From the NCBI GenBank assembly GCA_934645175.1, contig CAKUDE010000010.1, positions 1-63,117 of the forward strand: DNA of 63,117 nt, written 5' to 3'. Position 1 is the stretch's first letter. The number at the start of each line of letters is the position of its first letter. Of the stretch, positions 45,642-54,854 are shown piece after piece. The notes under the pieces were generated by a model that had not been told where the DNA came from, did not search any database, and saw only the letters and a list, made by a program, of their open reading frames with translations. The stretch comes from an uncultured Oscillospiraceae bacterium (lineage in GTDB: Bacteria > Bacillota > Clostridia > Oscillospirales > Oscillospiraceae). The position numbers were made by a program, and so were the translations under genes.

Positions 45642-45830
45642 TTATGTCCTGCGCAGGAAGATTTCGCCGCAGCGGCGGCATATGACCTTGCTCTGCCCGC
45701 GCCCGGCGGGAACGCTTTGCAGACTTCGGCAGGCCGGACAGCGCACAAAGCGTCTGCGTTTCCCGCGATGCAGTCGGCGGTCGATCCGCAAACGGCGTTC
45801 ATTCAGAAACGCCAGCATTCGCTGTCTCAT
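45642..45830 (-). CDS. Small basic zinc-ribbon protein
   Basis: 62 residues. A very Arg-rich N-terminal half, then a zinc ribbon with Cys31/Cys34 and Cys51/Cys54. The ribbon and the C-terminal end CGEIFLRRT match the C-terminus of the membrane protein at 16334-16744 (CGEKFIRKT), with identical cysteine spacing. Its ATG overlaps the pgsA stop (ATGA) and GGGAGG lies upstream, so it is translationally coupled to pgsA. Nucleic-acid or ribosome binding would fit its charge; function unknown. Confidence 0.75.
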   Translation of the reverse strand: MRQRMLAFLNERRLRIDRRLHRGKRRRFVRCPACRSLQSVPAGRGQSKVICRRCGEIFLRRT

Positions 45831-46414
45831 TGCTGCTCATGCGCCTCCCGCAGAATTCTGCCGAAATACAGGGCGTACTTGACGAACGACAGCAGCACCA
45901 GAAGGCAGATAACGACCGCATCTACGGTAACAAAGAGCTGCGGAACGTTGCGCCACAGAATCAGAACAAACATCGAAAGATAGATGACGCAGGTACACAG
46001 CTTGCCATACCAGCCGGCGCTGTAAACGCGGTGCGTACGGCGCATGGTTACGAGCGTGAGTATGCCGATGGAAAGCTCCTTGAAGATCAGCACGCCCACA
46101 ACCCACCAGAAACGCATTTCCAGCAGGCACAGCAATACGGCGATCTGTGTGAGCTTATCGGCGACCGGGTCGAGCGCCTTGCCGAAATCGGAGACAAGAT
46201 GGAAGGTGCGTGCGATCCAGCCGTCGATCACGTCCGTCGCACCGGACAGGAGCAGCGCACCGAAGGCCCAGCCGTAGTGCCCCGATTCATAAAGCCAGAC
46301 GATCAGCGGAATGAGCGCAAGTCGAAAAAAGCTCAGAATGTTCGGCAGGGTAATGATTCGGTCGGTATCGGCGTATTTGTCCTGTTCGATTTTCTGCCTG
46401 TCTTTTTCACTCAT
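45827..46414 (-). CDS. pgsA: CDP-diacylglycerol--glycerol-3-phosphate 3-phosphatidyltransferase
   Basis: 195 residues, about five membrane segments. The CDP-alcohol phosphotransferase motif DG(2)AR(8)G(3)D(3)D is exact, running from Asp64 in VIDGWIAR to Asp86 in LDPVADK. Makes phosphatidylglycerol phosphate. A hydrophilic N-terminal extension (1-20) precedes TLPNILSFFRL. AAGGGGAA lies before the ATG; a longer upstream frame covers non-coding sequence. Divergent from the two-component genes. Confidence 0.94.
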   Translation of the reverse strand: MSEKDRQKIEQDKYADTDRIITLPNILSFFRLALIPLIVWLYESGHYGWAFGALLLSGATDVIDGWIARTFHLVSDFGKALDPVADKLTQIAVLLCLLEMRFWWVVGVLIFKELSIGILTLVTMRRTHRVYSAGWYGKLCTCVIYLSMFVLILWRNVPQLFVTVDAVVICLLVLLSFVKYALYFGRILREAHEQQ

Positions 46415-46522
46415 GACAATTCCCCTTTCCTCGGAGGCTGACGCCTGCCATGCTTCCATTTTATGGCGTGAACGTAAACTCAAGTTCAACGGCGGCGTGC
46501 TTTTTTTGAAAATTGCCGCCGC

Positions 46523-46551
46523 TTTACAAAAAAAAACGAATGTGATATAGT
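46523..46551 (+). promoter_or_regulatory. Promoter of the two-component system
   Basis: TTTACA at 46523-46528, an A-rich 17-base spacer, TATAGT at 46546-46551. Confidence 0.82.
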
Positions 46552-46573
46552 TATTGGGAAGGGAGGCACGGTT

Positions 46574-47248
46574 ATGTTCAGAATTCTTGTGGCCGAGGAT
46601 GACGCGGAGCTGCGGCGGATGTTTTGCCGCGTGCTTGAGCGCAACGGCTTTACCGCCGTCGGTGTGCCCGATGGGCAGGAGGCACTGGAGGCAATGGAGC
46701 ATGAGTCGATTGATCTGCTTGTTTCGGATATCATGATGCCGAGGGTAGACGGCTACGGTCTGGTGCGCCAGCTTCGCGAGGCGGGGAGTACCCTGCCGGT
46801 GCTGCTCATCACGGCGCGTGACGGCTTTCAGGATCTTCAGACGGGCTTTCTGGCCGGTGCGGACGACTATCTGGTCAAGCCTGTCAATGTCAACGAGCTG
46901 GTGCTGCGCATCCGCGCGCTGCTGCGCCGGGCGCAGCTTGTTGCTGCGCGGGAGCTGCACGTCGGGACGACCTGCCTGCGCTATGACACGCTGAGCGTAA
47001 CGCGCAGCGGGGTCGAGACGGTGCTTCCGCAGAAGGAGTTTCAGCTTTTGTATAAGCTGCTGGCTTCGCCGGGACGTATTTTTACGCGGATGCAGGTGAT
47101 GGACGACATTTGGGGTCCGGAGTCACAGACGGATCCCCACACGGTGGATGTCCATATCAACCGTCTGCGCGAGCGCTTTCGTGATAACCCGGACTTTGAG
47201 ATTATCACCGTCCGCGGAATCGGTTATAAGGCGGTGAAGAAGGAATGA
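46574..47248 (+). CDS. OmpR/PhoB-family response regulator
   Basis: 224 residues. Receiver domain with acidic pocket Glu8-Asp9-Asp10, phosphorylation site Asp52 and Lys102; C-terminal winged helix ending VDVHINRLRERF...TVRGIGYKA. GGGAGG lies before the ATG. The kinase gene starts four bases before its stop. The trigger and targets are not visible; the divergent pgsA is one candidate. Confidence 0.95.
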   Translation: MFRILVAEDDAELRRMFCRVLERNGFTAVGVPDGQEALEAMEHESIDLLVSDIMMPRVDGYGLVRQLREAGSTLPVLLITARDGFQDLQTGFLAGADDYLVKPVNVNELVLRIRALLRRAQLVAARELHVGTTCLRYDTLSVTRSGVETVLPQKEFQLLYKLLASPGRIFTRMQVMDDIWGPESQTDPHTVDVHINRLRERFRDNPDFEIITVRGIGYKAVKKE

Positions 47249-48261
47249 AGCTTTCTCCGAGAATGCGCACCTATTATGTGATCATCGTGGTGCTGATCGT
47301 GCTGTTTTCCGTCGGGACGATAGCCGCCGTGCTGCCGCTTTTGGAGCACTGGGGGTTAAGTACCCCCGGGAAATGGACGGTTGCGACGCTTTTCGTCGTC
47401 TCAGGCGCTTTCAGCGGGATGCTGAGCTGCTATCTGGGCAAGCGTATTCTAACGCCGATGGTTAAGCTCAGCGAGGCCTCCAAGGAGGTCGCTCGGGGCA
47501 ATTTCGGCGTTACCGTATCCGACCCGAGCCGACTGGAGGAGGTGCAGACCACCTTCCGCAATTTTAACGCCATGGTGCGTGAACTGGGAAGCAGTGCGGC
47601 GCTGTCGAGCGATTTTGTTGCGAACGTTTCGCATGAGTTCAAAACACCGTTGACGGCCATTGAGGGTTATGCGATGCTGCTTCAGGATACGGCGCTGCCC
47701 GAGGCGGAGCGCGGCGAATATCTGTCAAAGATTCTGTTCAATACGCAGCGGCTTTCCGAGCTGATGAGCAATATTCTGCTGCTGTCCAAGCTGGAGAACC
47801 AGGCGCTCTCCACCACCTGCGAAAGCGTGCGGCTCGACGAGCAGATCCGTCGCTGTGTTGTGACGCTGGAGCCTGCGTGGTCTGCCAAAGAGCTACATTT
47901 TGACGTAACGCTTGACGAGGTTTCGCTGCGCGGCTGCGCGGAGCTTCTGGCGTTGGTGTGGTCGAATCTGATCGGCAACGCAGTGAAGTTCAGTCCGCAG
48001 GGCGGTGAGATCGAGCTGCGGCTTTTTGAGCAGACGGAGTGCGTTGTATTCAGTATCCGCGATCATGGCTGCGGCATGACCGGAGAGGCGCGCAAGCGCT
48101 GCTTTGAAAAATTCTATCAGGGGGACACCTCTCACCGCGCCGAAGGAAACGGTCTTGGCCTGGCGATGGTTCAGCGCGTCGTCGAGCTGGCACAGGGCGT
48201 GATCGAGGTCGAATCCGCCCCCGGAGAGGGCGCCGCGTTTCGTGTGATTTTGCCGAAATAG
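47245..48261 (+). CDS. Sensor histidine kinase
   Basis: 338 residues. Two membrane segments (about 10-32 and 45-65) with almost no extracytoplasmic loop between them, then HAMP (about 66-118). DHp with His130 in NVSHEFKTPLT, and an ATPase domain with NLIGNAVKFSP and GNGLGLAM. The tiny external loop suggests sensing within the membrane or of envelope stress. Partner of the preceding response regulator. Confidence 0.95.
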   Translation: MKLSPRMRTYYVIIVVLIVLFSVGTIAAVLPLLEHWGLSTPGKWTVATLFVVSGAFSGMLSCYLGKRILTPMVKLSEASKEVARGNFGVTVSDPSRLEEVQTTFRNFNAMVRELGSSAALSSDFVANVSHEFKTPLTAIEGYAMLLQDTALPEAERGEYLSKILFNTQRLSELMSNILLLSKLENQALSTTCESVRLDEQIRRCVVTLEPAWSAKELHFDVTLDEVSLRGCAELLALVWSNLIGNAVKFSPQGGEIELRLFEQTECVVFSIRDHGCGMTGEARKRCFEKFYQGDTSHRAEGNGLGLAMVQRVVELAQGVIEVESAPGEGAAFRVILPK

Positions 48262-48263
48262 GT

Positions 48264-48293
48264 TTGCGCGGCGCTCCGAGTATGTGATATACT
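48264..48293 (+). promoter_or_regulatory. Possible promoter of the ymdB-yhaON-tatD cluster
   Basis: TTGCGC at 48264-48269, 18-base spacer, TATACT at 48288-48293. The -35 is weak. Confidence 0.6.
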
Positions 48294-48320
48294 ATAGGAA
48301 AACAATGGAGAGGAAAGCGT

Positions 48321-49097
48321 ATGCAAAAGAAACTGCTGGCTGTCGGCGATGTTGTAGCGCCTGCCGGTTTGAACTATCTGCGTGCGAAGCTGCCGAAGCT
48401 TCGCCGTGAGCTGCAGGCCGATTTTTGTGTCGTCAACGGAGAAAATGCCTCTGTGCTGGGCCTGACGCCGGCGCAGGCCGACGAGATTTTCCGCGCGGGT
48501 GCCGATGTCATTACGATGGGAAATCATACCTGGTCGCGCCGCGAGCTGGTGCCGTATATCGAGGCGAACCGCGCGGTTTTGCGTCCGGCCAATTTGCCGC
48601 CGCAGCAGCCGGGGGAGGGCTGGGGGATATATGAAACGTCCTTCGGCGACGTTGCCGTCATCGACCTGATCGGCCGCTGTGCGATGGATTATACGCCGGA
48701 CAACCCCTTTCTGCTGGTCGAGCGCATTCTGAAAAAGGTCGATACGAAGCTTATTTTTGTGGAGCTTCATGCCGAAGCAACGTCGGAAAAGCTGGCAATG
48801 GGCTGGATGCTTGACGGGCGCGTCAGCGCCGTCTGGGGCACGCACACCCACGTGCAGACGGCCGACGAGCGCATTTTGCCCAAGGGCACGGGGTATCTGA
48901 CCGACCTGGGTATGACCGGACCGCGGGATTCCGTGCTGGGGATCCGCCCGGAGCTGTCCATCCGGAAGTTTCGCGGCGACCTGACCGGACGCTACGAACC
49001 CGCGCCGGGAGCCTGCAAGCTGGAGGGCTGTCTGTTCACCTTCGATATTTCGAGCGGCTGCTGCACGGCCGCAGAAAGGGTTGCGATCCATGATTAA
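48321..49097 (+). CDS. ymdB: YmdB-family metallophosphoesterase
   Basis: 258 residues with the YmdB metal motifs: VGDVVAPAG, NGENAS, MGNHTW and GTHTHVQTADE. YmdB proteins hydrolyse 2',3'-cyclic nucleotides and affect biofilm and RNA turnover in Bacillus. First gene of a four-gene cluster of nuclease-type proteins. AGAGGAAAG precedes the ATG. Confidence 0.92.
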   Translation: MQKKLLAVGDVVAPAGLNYLRAKLPKLRRELQADFCVVNGENASVLGLTPAQADEIFRAGADVITMGNHTWSRRELVPYIEANRAVLRPANLPPQQPGEGWGIYETSFGDVAVIDLIGRCAMDYTPDNPFLLVERILKKVDTKLIFVELHAEATSEKLAMGWMLDGRVSAVWGTHTHVQTADERILPKGTGYLTDLGMTGPRDSVLGIRPELSIRKFRGDLTGRYEPAPGACKLEGCLFTFDISSGCCTAAERVAIHD

Positions 49098-50151
49098 ACT
49101 GCTTCACGCGGCGGATTTTCATTTGGATTCCGCCTTTTCGGGACTTCCGCCCCGCCTGTCCGCGCAGCGCAGACGCGAGCAGCGCCTCGCGCTGACGCAG
49201 CTTGTCGAGGCTGCGCGGGGCTGTGACGCCGTGCTGCTGGCGGGCGACCTGTTTGACAGCGCCGGCGTCTACCGCGATACACTTGACGCGCTGCGTGAGT
49301 GCTTTGCCGCGATCGACGCGCCGATTCTGATCGCGCCCGGCAATCATGATTTTGTTGCGCCCGGCTCGCCTTATCTGACGGAGGACTTCGGCAAAAATGT
49401 TCATATCTTCCGCAGCGCCGGGTTTGAGCGTATTACGCTGGACGGTTTTTGTGTTTACGGCGCCGCGTTCACCTCGCCGGAGGCGCCTGCTTTGGGTGCG
49501 TTTTGCGCCGAGGATCCGGAGGCGTGCAACATTCTGCTCCTGCATGGCGACACACAGCCCGGTTCGCCCTATCGTTTTGTCGATCCGAAGCTGCTGGCGG
49601 GCAGCGGCGTGAGCTATCTGGCGCTCGGTCATGTCCACCGCTGCCATACGGACGGGAACGGCCCGGTGCCCTATGGCTGGCCGGGCTGCCTGAGTGGGCG
49701 CGGCTTTGACGAATGCGGGCAGAAGGGCGTTCTTCGTGTCACACTGGATGAAGGCAGATGTTCCACGGAGTTTGTTCCCATCCTGACGCGGCGCTATGAA
49801 ATCGTCGACGCGGATGTTTCCGAGGGGGCAATGGCGGCCATCCGCGCCGCGCTGCCCGCGGACACGCGGAACGACTGCTATCGCATTCTTCTGCGTGGGG
49901 AGAGCGACGGACTTTCCCTTGAAGATCTCCGTGCAGCACTCGAGCCGGAGTTTTTCAGCCTTCAGCTCGTGGATAAGACCGTTCCGAAGAATGCGCTTTG
50001 GGCGCACTGCGGCGAGGATACGTTGCGCGGCAGCTTCCTGAGCCGTATGAAGGAGGAATTTGACGGTGCAGATGAGGTACGGAAGCGCGTCATTGTCCGT
50101 GCTGTGCGGCTGACGCTGGCGCTGATGGACGGAAGGGAGGTGTCGGAATGA
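49090..50151 (+). CDS. Exonuclease-type metallophosphoesterase (SbcD/YhaO-like)
   Basis: 353 residues. Mre11/SbcD motifs HAADFHLDS, AGDLFDS, PGNHDF and GHVHRC. Paired with the ATPase gene that follows, as SbcD is with SbcC; the closest arrangement is YhaO-YhaN of Bacillus. The start ATG lies eight bases inside the end of ymdB, with GAAAGGG upstream. DNA end processing is the likely role. Confidence 0.9.
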   Translation: MIKLLHAADFHLDSAFSGLPPRLSAQRRREQRLALTQLVEAARGCDAVLLAGDLFDSAGVYRDTLDALRECFAAIDAPILIAPGNHDFVAPGSPYLTEDFGKNVHIFRSAGFERITLDGFCVYGAAFTSPEAPALGAFCAEDPEACNILLLHGDTQPGSPYRFVDPKLLAGSGVSYLALGHVHRCHTDGNGPVPYGWPGCLSGRGFDECGQKGVLRVTLDEGRCSTEFVPILTRRYEIVDADVSEGAMAAIRAALPADTRNDCYRILLRGESDGLSLEDLRAALEPEFFSLQLVDKTVPKNALWAHCGEDTLRGSFLSRMKEEFDGADEVRKRVIVRAVRLTLALMDGREVSE

Positions 50152-52322
50152 TTGTATATCGAATGCGAGCCCGTTTCGGAAAGCTCAACGGCGAGCTGCG
50201 GCTGGATCGGGGCATGAATCTTCTGACGCTGCCCAATGAGAGCGGAAAATCCACCTGGAGTGCGTTTCTGGCTGCGATGCTTTACGGCATCGATACTTCC
50301 GAACGAGCCGGAAAGAATAACGATAACCTGCCCGCCAAAGAGCGCTACCGCCCGTGGGACGGCGGCGCGATGGAAGGCTCCGTCGAGCTGGAGCACGACG
50401 GACGATATATTACACTTGAGCGGACAAGCACGCAGCGCGTCCCGTTCGGCGCTTTCCGGGCCTTCGATACGCACAGCGGCGCGCCGATCCCGGAGCTGAC
50501 GGGCGAAAACTGCGGCCGCATACTTTGCGGCGTGGAACGATCCGTATTTGAGCGTACTGCCTTTATCCGTCAGCTCGGACTGGGCGTCAGCGCCGATGCC
50601 GCGTTGGAAAAGCGCCTTGGTGCGCTCGTCTCTACCGGCGAGGAGGGTGCGCGTTCCTATACGGAGCTGGAAAAGGCGCTGCGAAATCTGAAAAACAAGT
50701 GCGCCTATCGCGGCAGCGGACGAATTCCGACGCTGGAGAGCGAGATTTCCGAGCGCAAGCGGCGGCTTGATGTCCTGCAAAACGCGCAGGCGCAGACGAT
50801 GGAGCTCAACGCCAGAGTCGAAGCAGCCGAAGAAAAACGTGAACGTATGGCTGTGTTGCAGACTCGTGTCGAGCGGGCGCAGACCGCAAAAAAGCGGGAA
50901 AGCCTTGCACAGCTTCGCGCCGCGCTGGACGCGCAGGAAAAGAACTGTGCTCAGCTCGACGCGCTTTGCTCATCTCTGCCGGACGAACAGAAGCTGATGT
51001 CTCTTCAGCGTTGCCTCGATGCGGCCGACAGCGCGCTCGGAACGGCGCGGATGGATGCCGCCGTCGGTCTCGGAGATGCTCCCGTTCTGCAGGAGCCGCC
51101 ATATTTTGCCGGTCTGACGCCCGAGGCGGCGCAGGCAAAAATTCGCGAGGATGAAGAGATATGCCGGAGCGCGGAGACCGTCCGGCGGCCGAAGAAGCTG
51201 GCGCCCGTGCTTCTGTGCGCGCTGCTGATTGCGGTAGGCGCGGCGCTTGCGGTATTCCTCCATCCGCTGATCGGCGGCGCGCTTGCGCTGGCAGGCGTCG
51301 TCGCATTGGCCATATGCTTGGCCTTGCGTGCGAAAAAGACGCGTGCCGCGCAGCAGGCGCGGCGGCGAGCGGCGGAGGTTCTTGACCGTTATGGCGTGGA
51401 CTCGCCGGAGCGGCTTGCGCCGCTTGCGCAGGACTACGCACAGAAGCAGGCGCAGTATCGCCGCGAATCGACCGCCTATTGTGCGGAAAAGCAGCGCCTT
51501 TCGGATGCCGTGACACGGGCGGAGCAGGCGCTTGCGCAAGCCGTTGCAGCGGTGGCCTGTTTTGCGCCGGACTGCTGCGATACCGCCTCTGCGCGGAGCG
51601 CGCTGTCTGCTGCGCTCAAGGCGCACGACCGCCGCGCGGCAGAGCGCCGCTCTCTGGAGGCACAGCGCCGTCAATTTGCGGCGATGCAGTCGCTTTTCGA
51701 TGCCGAACCGACCGAGGCGCCTGATCCGGAGGCGCTTCGTTACGACCCTGCGCAGGTGCGCCGCGAGCGGGAAAACGCCGAAACCGAGTTGACTGCGCTT
51801 ACTGCACAGCTTGCACACCGGCGCGGCGAGTTGTCGATGCTGGGGGATCCCGTTGTGCTGCGTGCCGAACTGGAAGAGCTGATGCGGCAGCTTGCCGATA
51901 CGCGTGGACGCTATGACGCGCTTTGTCTTGCAGGGGAGGTCCTGTCAGCGGCGGACGCCGCATTGCGCTCGCGTTTCTCACCGAAGATTACAAGCGAAGC
52001 CGGGGCGATATTGACGGAGCTGACCGAGGGAAAGTACGGGGAATTGCTGCTCTCACCGGAAATGCGCCTGTCCGTCCGGGAGCCGGACGGCCGCGTGATG
52101 CGACCGGCCGCTGCGATGAGCTGCGGTACGGCCGATCAGATGTATCTGGCGCTGCGACTGGCGATGTGCCGCCATCTGCTGCCCGCGGGCGTACCGCTGA
52201 TCCTTGACGATGCGCTCGTCAATTTTGACGCGCAGCGCACCGCAGCCGCCTTGCGCGTGCTGCGCCGAGAGGCGGAGAATCGGCAGATATTACTGTTTAG
52301 CTGTCGGAAATTGGAGGCTTGA
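50148..52322 (+). CDS. SMC/SbcC-like ATPase with membrane hairpin (YhaN-like)
   Basis: 724 residues. Walker A NESGKST (about 30-36) at the N-terminus, coiled coils on both sides, and a C-terminal ATPase half with Walker B LILDDALVNFD (about 683-693). In the middle, about 350-398, are two hydrophobic segments in a row (PVLLCALLIAVGAALAVFL and GGALALAGVVALAICLAL), where SbcC would have its zinc hook. That would tether the coiled-coil tip in the membrane. Four-base overlap with the yhaO-like gene. Confidence 0.88.
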   Translation: MIVYRMRARFGKLNGELRLDRGMNLLTLPNESGKSTWSAFLAAMLYGIDTSERAGKNNDNLPAKERYRPWDGGAMEGSVELEHDGRYITLERTSTQRVPFGAFRAFDTHSGAPIPELTGENCGRILCGVERSVFERTAFIRQLGLGVSADAALEKRLGALVSTGEEGARSYTELEKALRNLKNKCAYRGSGRIPTLESEISERKRRLDVLQNAQAQTMELNARVEAAEEKRERMAVLQTRVERAQTAKKRESLAQLRAALDAQEKNCAQLDALCSSLPDEQKLMSLQRCLDAADSALGTARMDAAVGLGDAPVLQEPPYFAGLTPEAAQAKIREDEEICRSAETVRRPKKLAPVLLCALLIAVGAALAVFLHPLIGGALALAGVVALAICLALRAKKTRAAQQARRRAAEVLDRYGVDSPERLAPLAQDYAQKQAQYRRESTAYCAEKQRLSDAVTRAEQALAQAVAAVACFAPDCCDTASARSALSAALKAHDRRAAERRSLEAQRRQFAAMQSLFDAEPTEAPDPEALRYDPAQVRRERENAETELTALTAQLAHRRGELSMLGDPVVLRAELEELMRQLADTRGRYDALCLAGEVLSAADAALRSRFSPKITSEAGAILTELTEGKYGELLLSPEMRLSVREPDGRVMRPAAAMSCGTADQMYLALRLAMCRHLLPAGVPLILDDALVNFDAQRTAAALRVLRREAENRQILLFSCRKLEA

Positions 52323-52324
52323 GT

Positions 52325-53089
52325 ATGTATTTTGATTCCCATGCGCATTTGGATGACAATCGCTTCAATGCCGACCGTGCGGAGATTTTTGCACAACTTC
52401 CCGGCTGCGGAGTGGAGCTGGTGATGAATGTCGGCTGTGACTTGGCCTCCTCCGTTCGTTCGGTTGCGCTGGCACGGCAGTATTCCTTTGTTTATGCTGC
52501 GGTCGGCAGCCATCCGGACGATGCCGCTGCCGTGGACGGCGCACTGCTTGACCGCTACCGCGCGCTTTGCGCCGAGCCGAAGGTGCGTGCCATCGGTGAA
52601 ATCGGTCTGGATTATCATTATGAGGATGTGCCGCGCGTGCAGCAGCTCATCGCCTTTGAGCAGCAGCTTGCGCTGGCGGAAAGCCTGAAGCTGCCCGTTA
52701 TCGTTCACGAACGTGAGGCGCACGGCGATGCGATGGATATCGTGCGCCGCCACCCTGACGCCCGGGGTGTGTTCCACTGCTTCTCCGGCTCGGCGGAAAT
52801 GGCACTGTGGCTGGCCGAACGCGGCTGGTACTTGGGCTTTACGGGCGTCGTCACCTTTAAAAATGCACGCAGAGCCGTGGAGGCCGTGCGTGCATTGCCG
52901 GTGGATCGGATTCTGATCGAAACGGATTGTCCTTATATGGCGCCGGAGCCTTATCGCGGAAGGCGGAACGACAGCCGTTATGTGCCGCTTGTTGCCGCGA
53001 AAATTGCCGAGCTGCGCGGTCTGACGGTGGAGGAATTCGGCGAGATTTCGACGCAAAACGCAAAGCGTCTGTTCGGCATCGAAGGTTAG
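52325..53089 (+). CDS. tatD: TatD-family metal-dependent deoxyribonuclease
   Basis: 254 residues, TIM-barrel. DSHAHLDD (His6, His8), GEIGLDYHY, VHEREA, FHCFSG and ETDCPY are the family metal motifs. A 3'-5' exonuclease linked to DNA repair and turnover. GGAGG lies seven bases before the ATG, which favours it over the in-frame TTG two codons earlier. Its stop codon overlaps that of ung on the other strand. Confidence 0.94.
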   Translation: MYFDSHAHLDDNRFNADRAEIFAQLPGCGVELVMNVGCDLASSVRSVALARQYSFVYAAVGSHPDDAAAVDGALLDRYRALCAEPKVRAIGEIGLDYHYEDVPRVQQLIAFEQQLALAESLKLPVIVHEREAHGDAMDIVRRHPDARGVFHCFSGSAEMALWLAERGWYLGFTGVVTFKNARRAVEAVRALPVDRILIETDCPYMAPEPYRGRRNDSRYVPLVAAKIAELRGLTVEEFGEISTQNAKRLFGIEG

Positions 53090-53769
53090 TCCGGCCGCCA
53101 GTCGATTGCGGCCTCGCCGTTTGCCTGTAAAAAGGCGTTGATCTTCGAAAACGGCCTGCTGCCGAAAAAGCCCCGGTAGGATGACAGGGGGCTTGGGTGC
53201 GGCGCAGACAGAATCAGTCTCGGGGCGGTGCTGCCGTGAAGCAGCGCCGCTTTTTTTTGCGCCTGCGCGCCCCAGAGGACATAGGCAACCGGCTGCGCAA
53301 GCGCAGCCGTTGCTGCGATCACCGCGTCGGTGAAGCGCTGCCAGCCAAAGGCGGCGTGACTGTTTGCCGCGCCGCTGCGCACGGTCAGAACGGTGTTGAG
53401 CAGCAGAACGCCCTGCCGTGCCCATGCTGTAAGATCGCCGTGCGCTGGGGGCGCGATCCCCAGATCGGCGTCCAGCTCCTTGTAAATGTTGTTCAGGGAC
53501 GGCGGCAGCCTTACGCCGCGTGCCACGGCGAAGGCCAGACCCATTGCCTGCCCCGGCTCGTGGTAGGGATCCTGCCCGAGAATCACGACGCGCACCTTCT
53601 CCGGCGGTGTGCATTCCAACGCATAAAACTCCCGTCCGGCGGGCGGATATACGGTGTACTGCGCCCGTTCCTGCGCCACTTGCCGGGCAAGTTCCGAAAA
53701 CCATGCCGCTTCGGCCGTGCCCTGTAGTGCGGCTTGCCAGCACTGCGGGAGCGTCCACGTCCCGCTCAT
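53086..53769 (-). CDS. ung: Uracil-DNA glycosylase, family 1
   Basis: 227 residues. Water-activating loop GQDPYH and the Leu-loop HPSPLSSYRGFFG are intact. Removes uracil from DNA. The ATG overlaps the stop of the upstream ROK gene by four bases, and the 3' end overlaps tatD convergently by four bases. Confidence 0.97.
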   Translation of the reverse strand: MSGTWTLPQCWQAALQGTAEAAWFSELARQVAQERAQYTVYPPAGREFYALECTPPEKVRVVILGQDPYHEPGQAMGLAFAVARGVRLPPSLNNIYKELDADLGIAPPAHGDLTAWARQGVLLLNTVLTVRSGAANSHAAFGWQRFTDAVIAATAALAQPVAYVLWGAQAQKKAALLHGSTAPRLILSAPHPSPLSSYRGFFGSRPFSKINAFLQANGEAAIDWRPD

Positions 53770-54698
53770 AGGAGCAGGCGGAACGCGCCGTAGATTCCTG
53801 CGTCGTTTCCCAGTGTAGCGAGTGAGAACTGCGTCCCCTTGCAGGCGTGGAACATATGGGCCTTAAAATGCCGTTCCACACCGTCGAGAAGGTATTGTCC
53901 GGCCTTACTCACCCCGCCGCCGAGGATGACCCGCTCCGGGTCGCAGACGCAGCAGGCCGATGCGAGGGCTTCCCCCAGATAGTCGAACACCTGTTCGAGC
54001 GTATCGACGGCAAAGCCGTCGCCGGCTTCGGCTGCCTGAAATACACTGCGGCAGTCGAGCGTCTTACAGCTGCGCAGGATGGAAGGCGTGTCGGATTCGG
54101 CAAGGCGTTTTTTCGTTACGCGGACGATACCGTTTGCCGAGGCATACTGCTCTACGCAGCCGAATTTACCGCAGGTGCAGGGCGCGCGGTCGGGCGCGCT
54201 GACGGTGATATGGCCGATTTCGCCGCCGACGCCGTGGGCGCCGTTGAGAATGTGGCCGTCCAGAATCACGCCGCCGCCGACGCCCGTGCCGAGTGTAACA
54301 AACAGCGCCGAACGGCAACCGATTCCGCCGCCGTGATGATATTCTCCGAGCGCGGCGACATTGGCGTCGTTGCCTGCTTTGACACGCAGACCGGTCAGCT
54401 TGCCGAGCGCCTCGTGCAGGTTGAAAACACCCCAGTTGAGATTAACACAGCGGTTGACAAGGCCCTCGTCGTCCACCGGGCCGGGAACGCCGATGCCGAT
54501 GCCGAGCAATGCGTCGTTTTGCAGATTCCGCGCGGCGCTCCATGCCGCGATCTCTGCCGCAATGTCCGGCAGGATCGCTTCGCCGCCGTTTTGCGTGCGG
54601 GAAGGGATCTCGTGCTTTTCCAGGAGTGTGGCCGTTTCATCGAACAGCCCGAGCTTCACACTCGTGCCGCCGACGTCCACGCCGAAGCCGTATTTCAT
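53766..54698 (-). CDS. ROK-family glucokinase/sugar kinase
   Basis: 310 residues. ATP motif DVGGTSVKLGLFD, sugar-binding GNDANVAALGE, and the ROK zinc signature CTCGKFGCVEQYAS. No DNA-binding domain, so an enzyme and not a regulator. Glucokinase is favoured by the divergent pgi, whose product handles glucose 6-phosphate. GAAGG lies upstream of the ATG. TATAAT at 54735-54740 is a likely -10; no good -35. Confidence 0.92.
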   Translation of the reverse strand: MKYGFGVDVGGTSVKLGLFDETATLLEKHEIPSRTQNGGEAILPDIAAEIAAWSAARNLQNDALLGIGIGVPGPVDDEGLVNRCVNLNWGVFNLHEALGKLTGLRVKAGNDANVAALGEYHHGGGIGCRSALFVTLGTGVGGGVILDGHILNGAHGVGGEIGHITVSAPDRAPCTCGKFGCVEQYASANGIVRVTKKRLAESDTPSILRSCKTLDCRSVFQAAEAGDGFAVDTLEQVFDYLGEALASACCVCDPERVILGGGVSKAGQYLLDGVERHFKAHMFHACKGTQFSLATLGNDAGIYGAFRLLL

Positions 54699-54781
54699 GG
54701 TATGTATGTCCTTCTTTCCGGAATTTCTGCGACCATTATACACGACGTGTAAGAAAATTTCTACCCCGTGTCGCTTTTCTC

Positions 54782-54810
54782 TTGTGTTTTTTGCGGGGTT
54801 GATGTAAAAT
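54782..54810 (+). promoter_or_regulatory. Likely promoter of pgi
   Basis: TTGTGT at 54782-54787, 17-base spacer, TAAAAT at 54805-54810; both boxes deviate from consensus. Confidence 0.55.
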
Positions 54811-54854
54811 TATAGCGGAAGAAAAAACAGACCACTGTTGAAAAGAGGGTTTTT

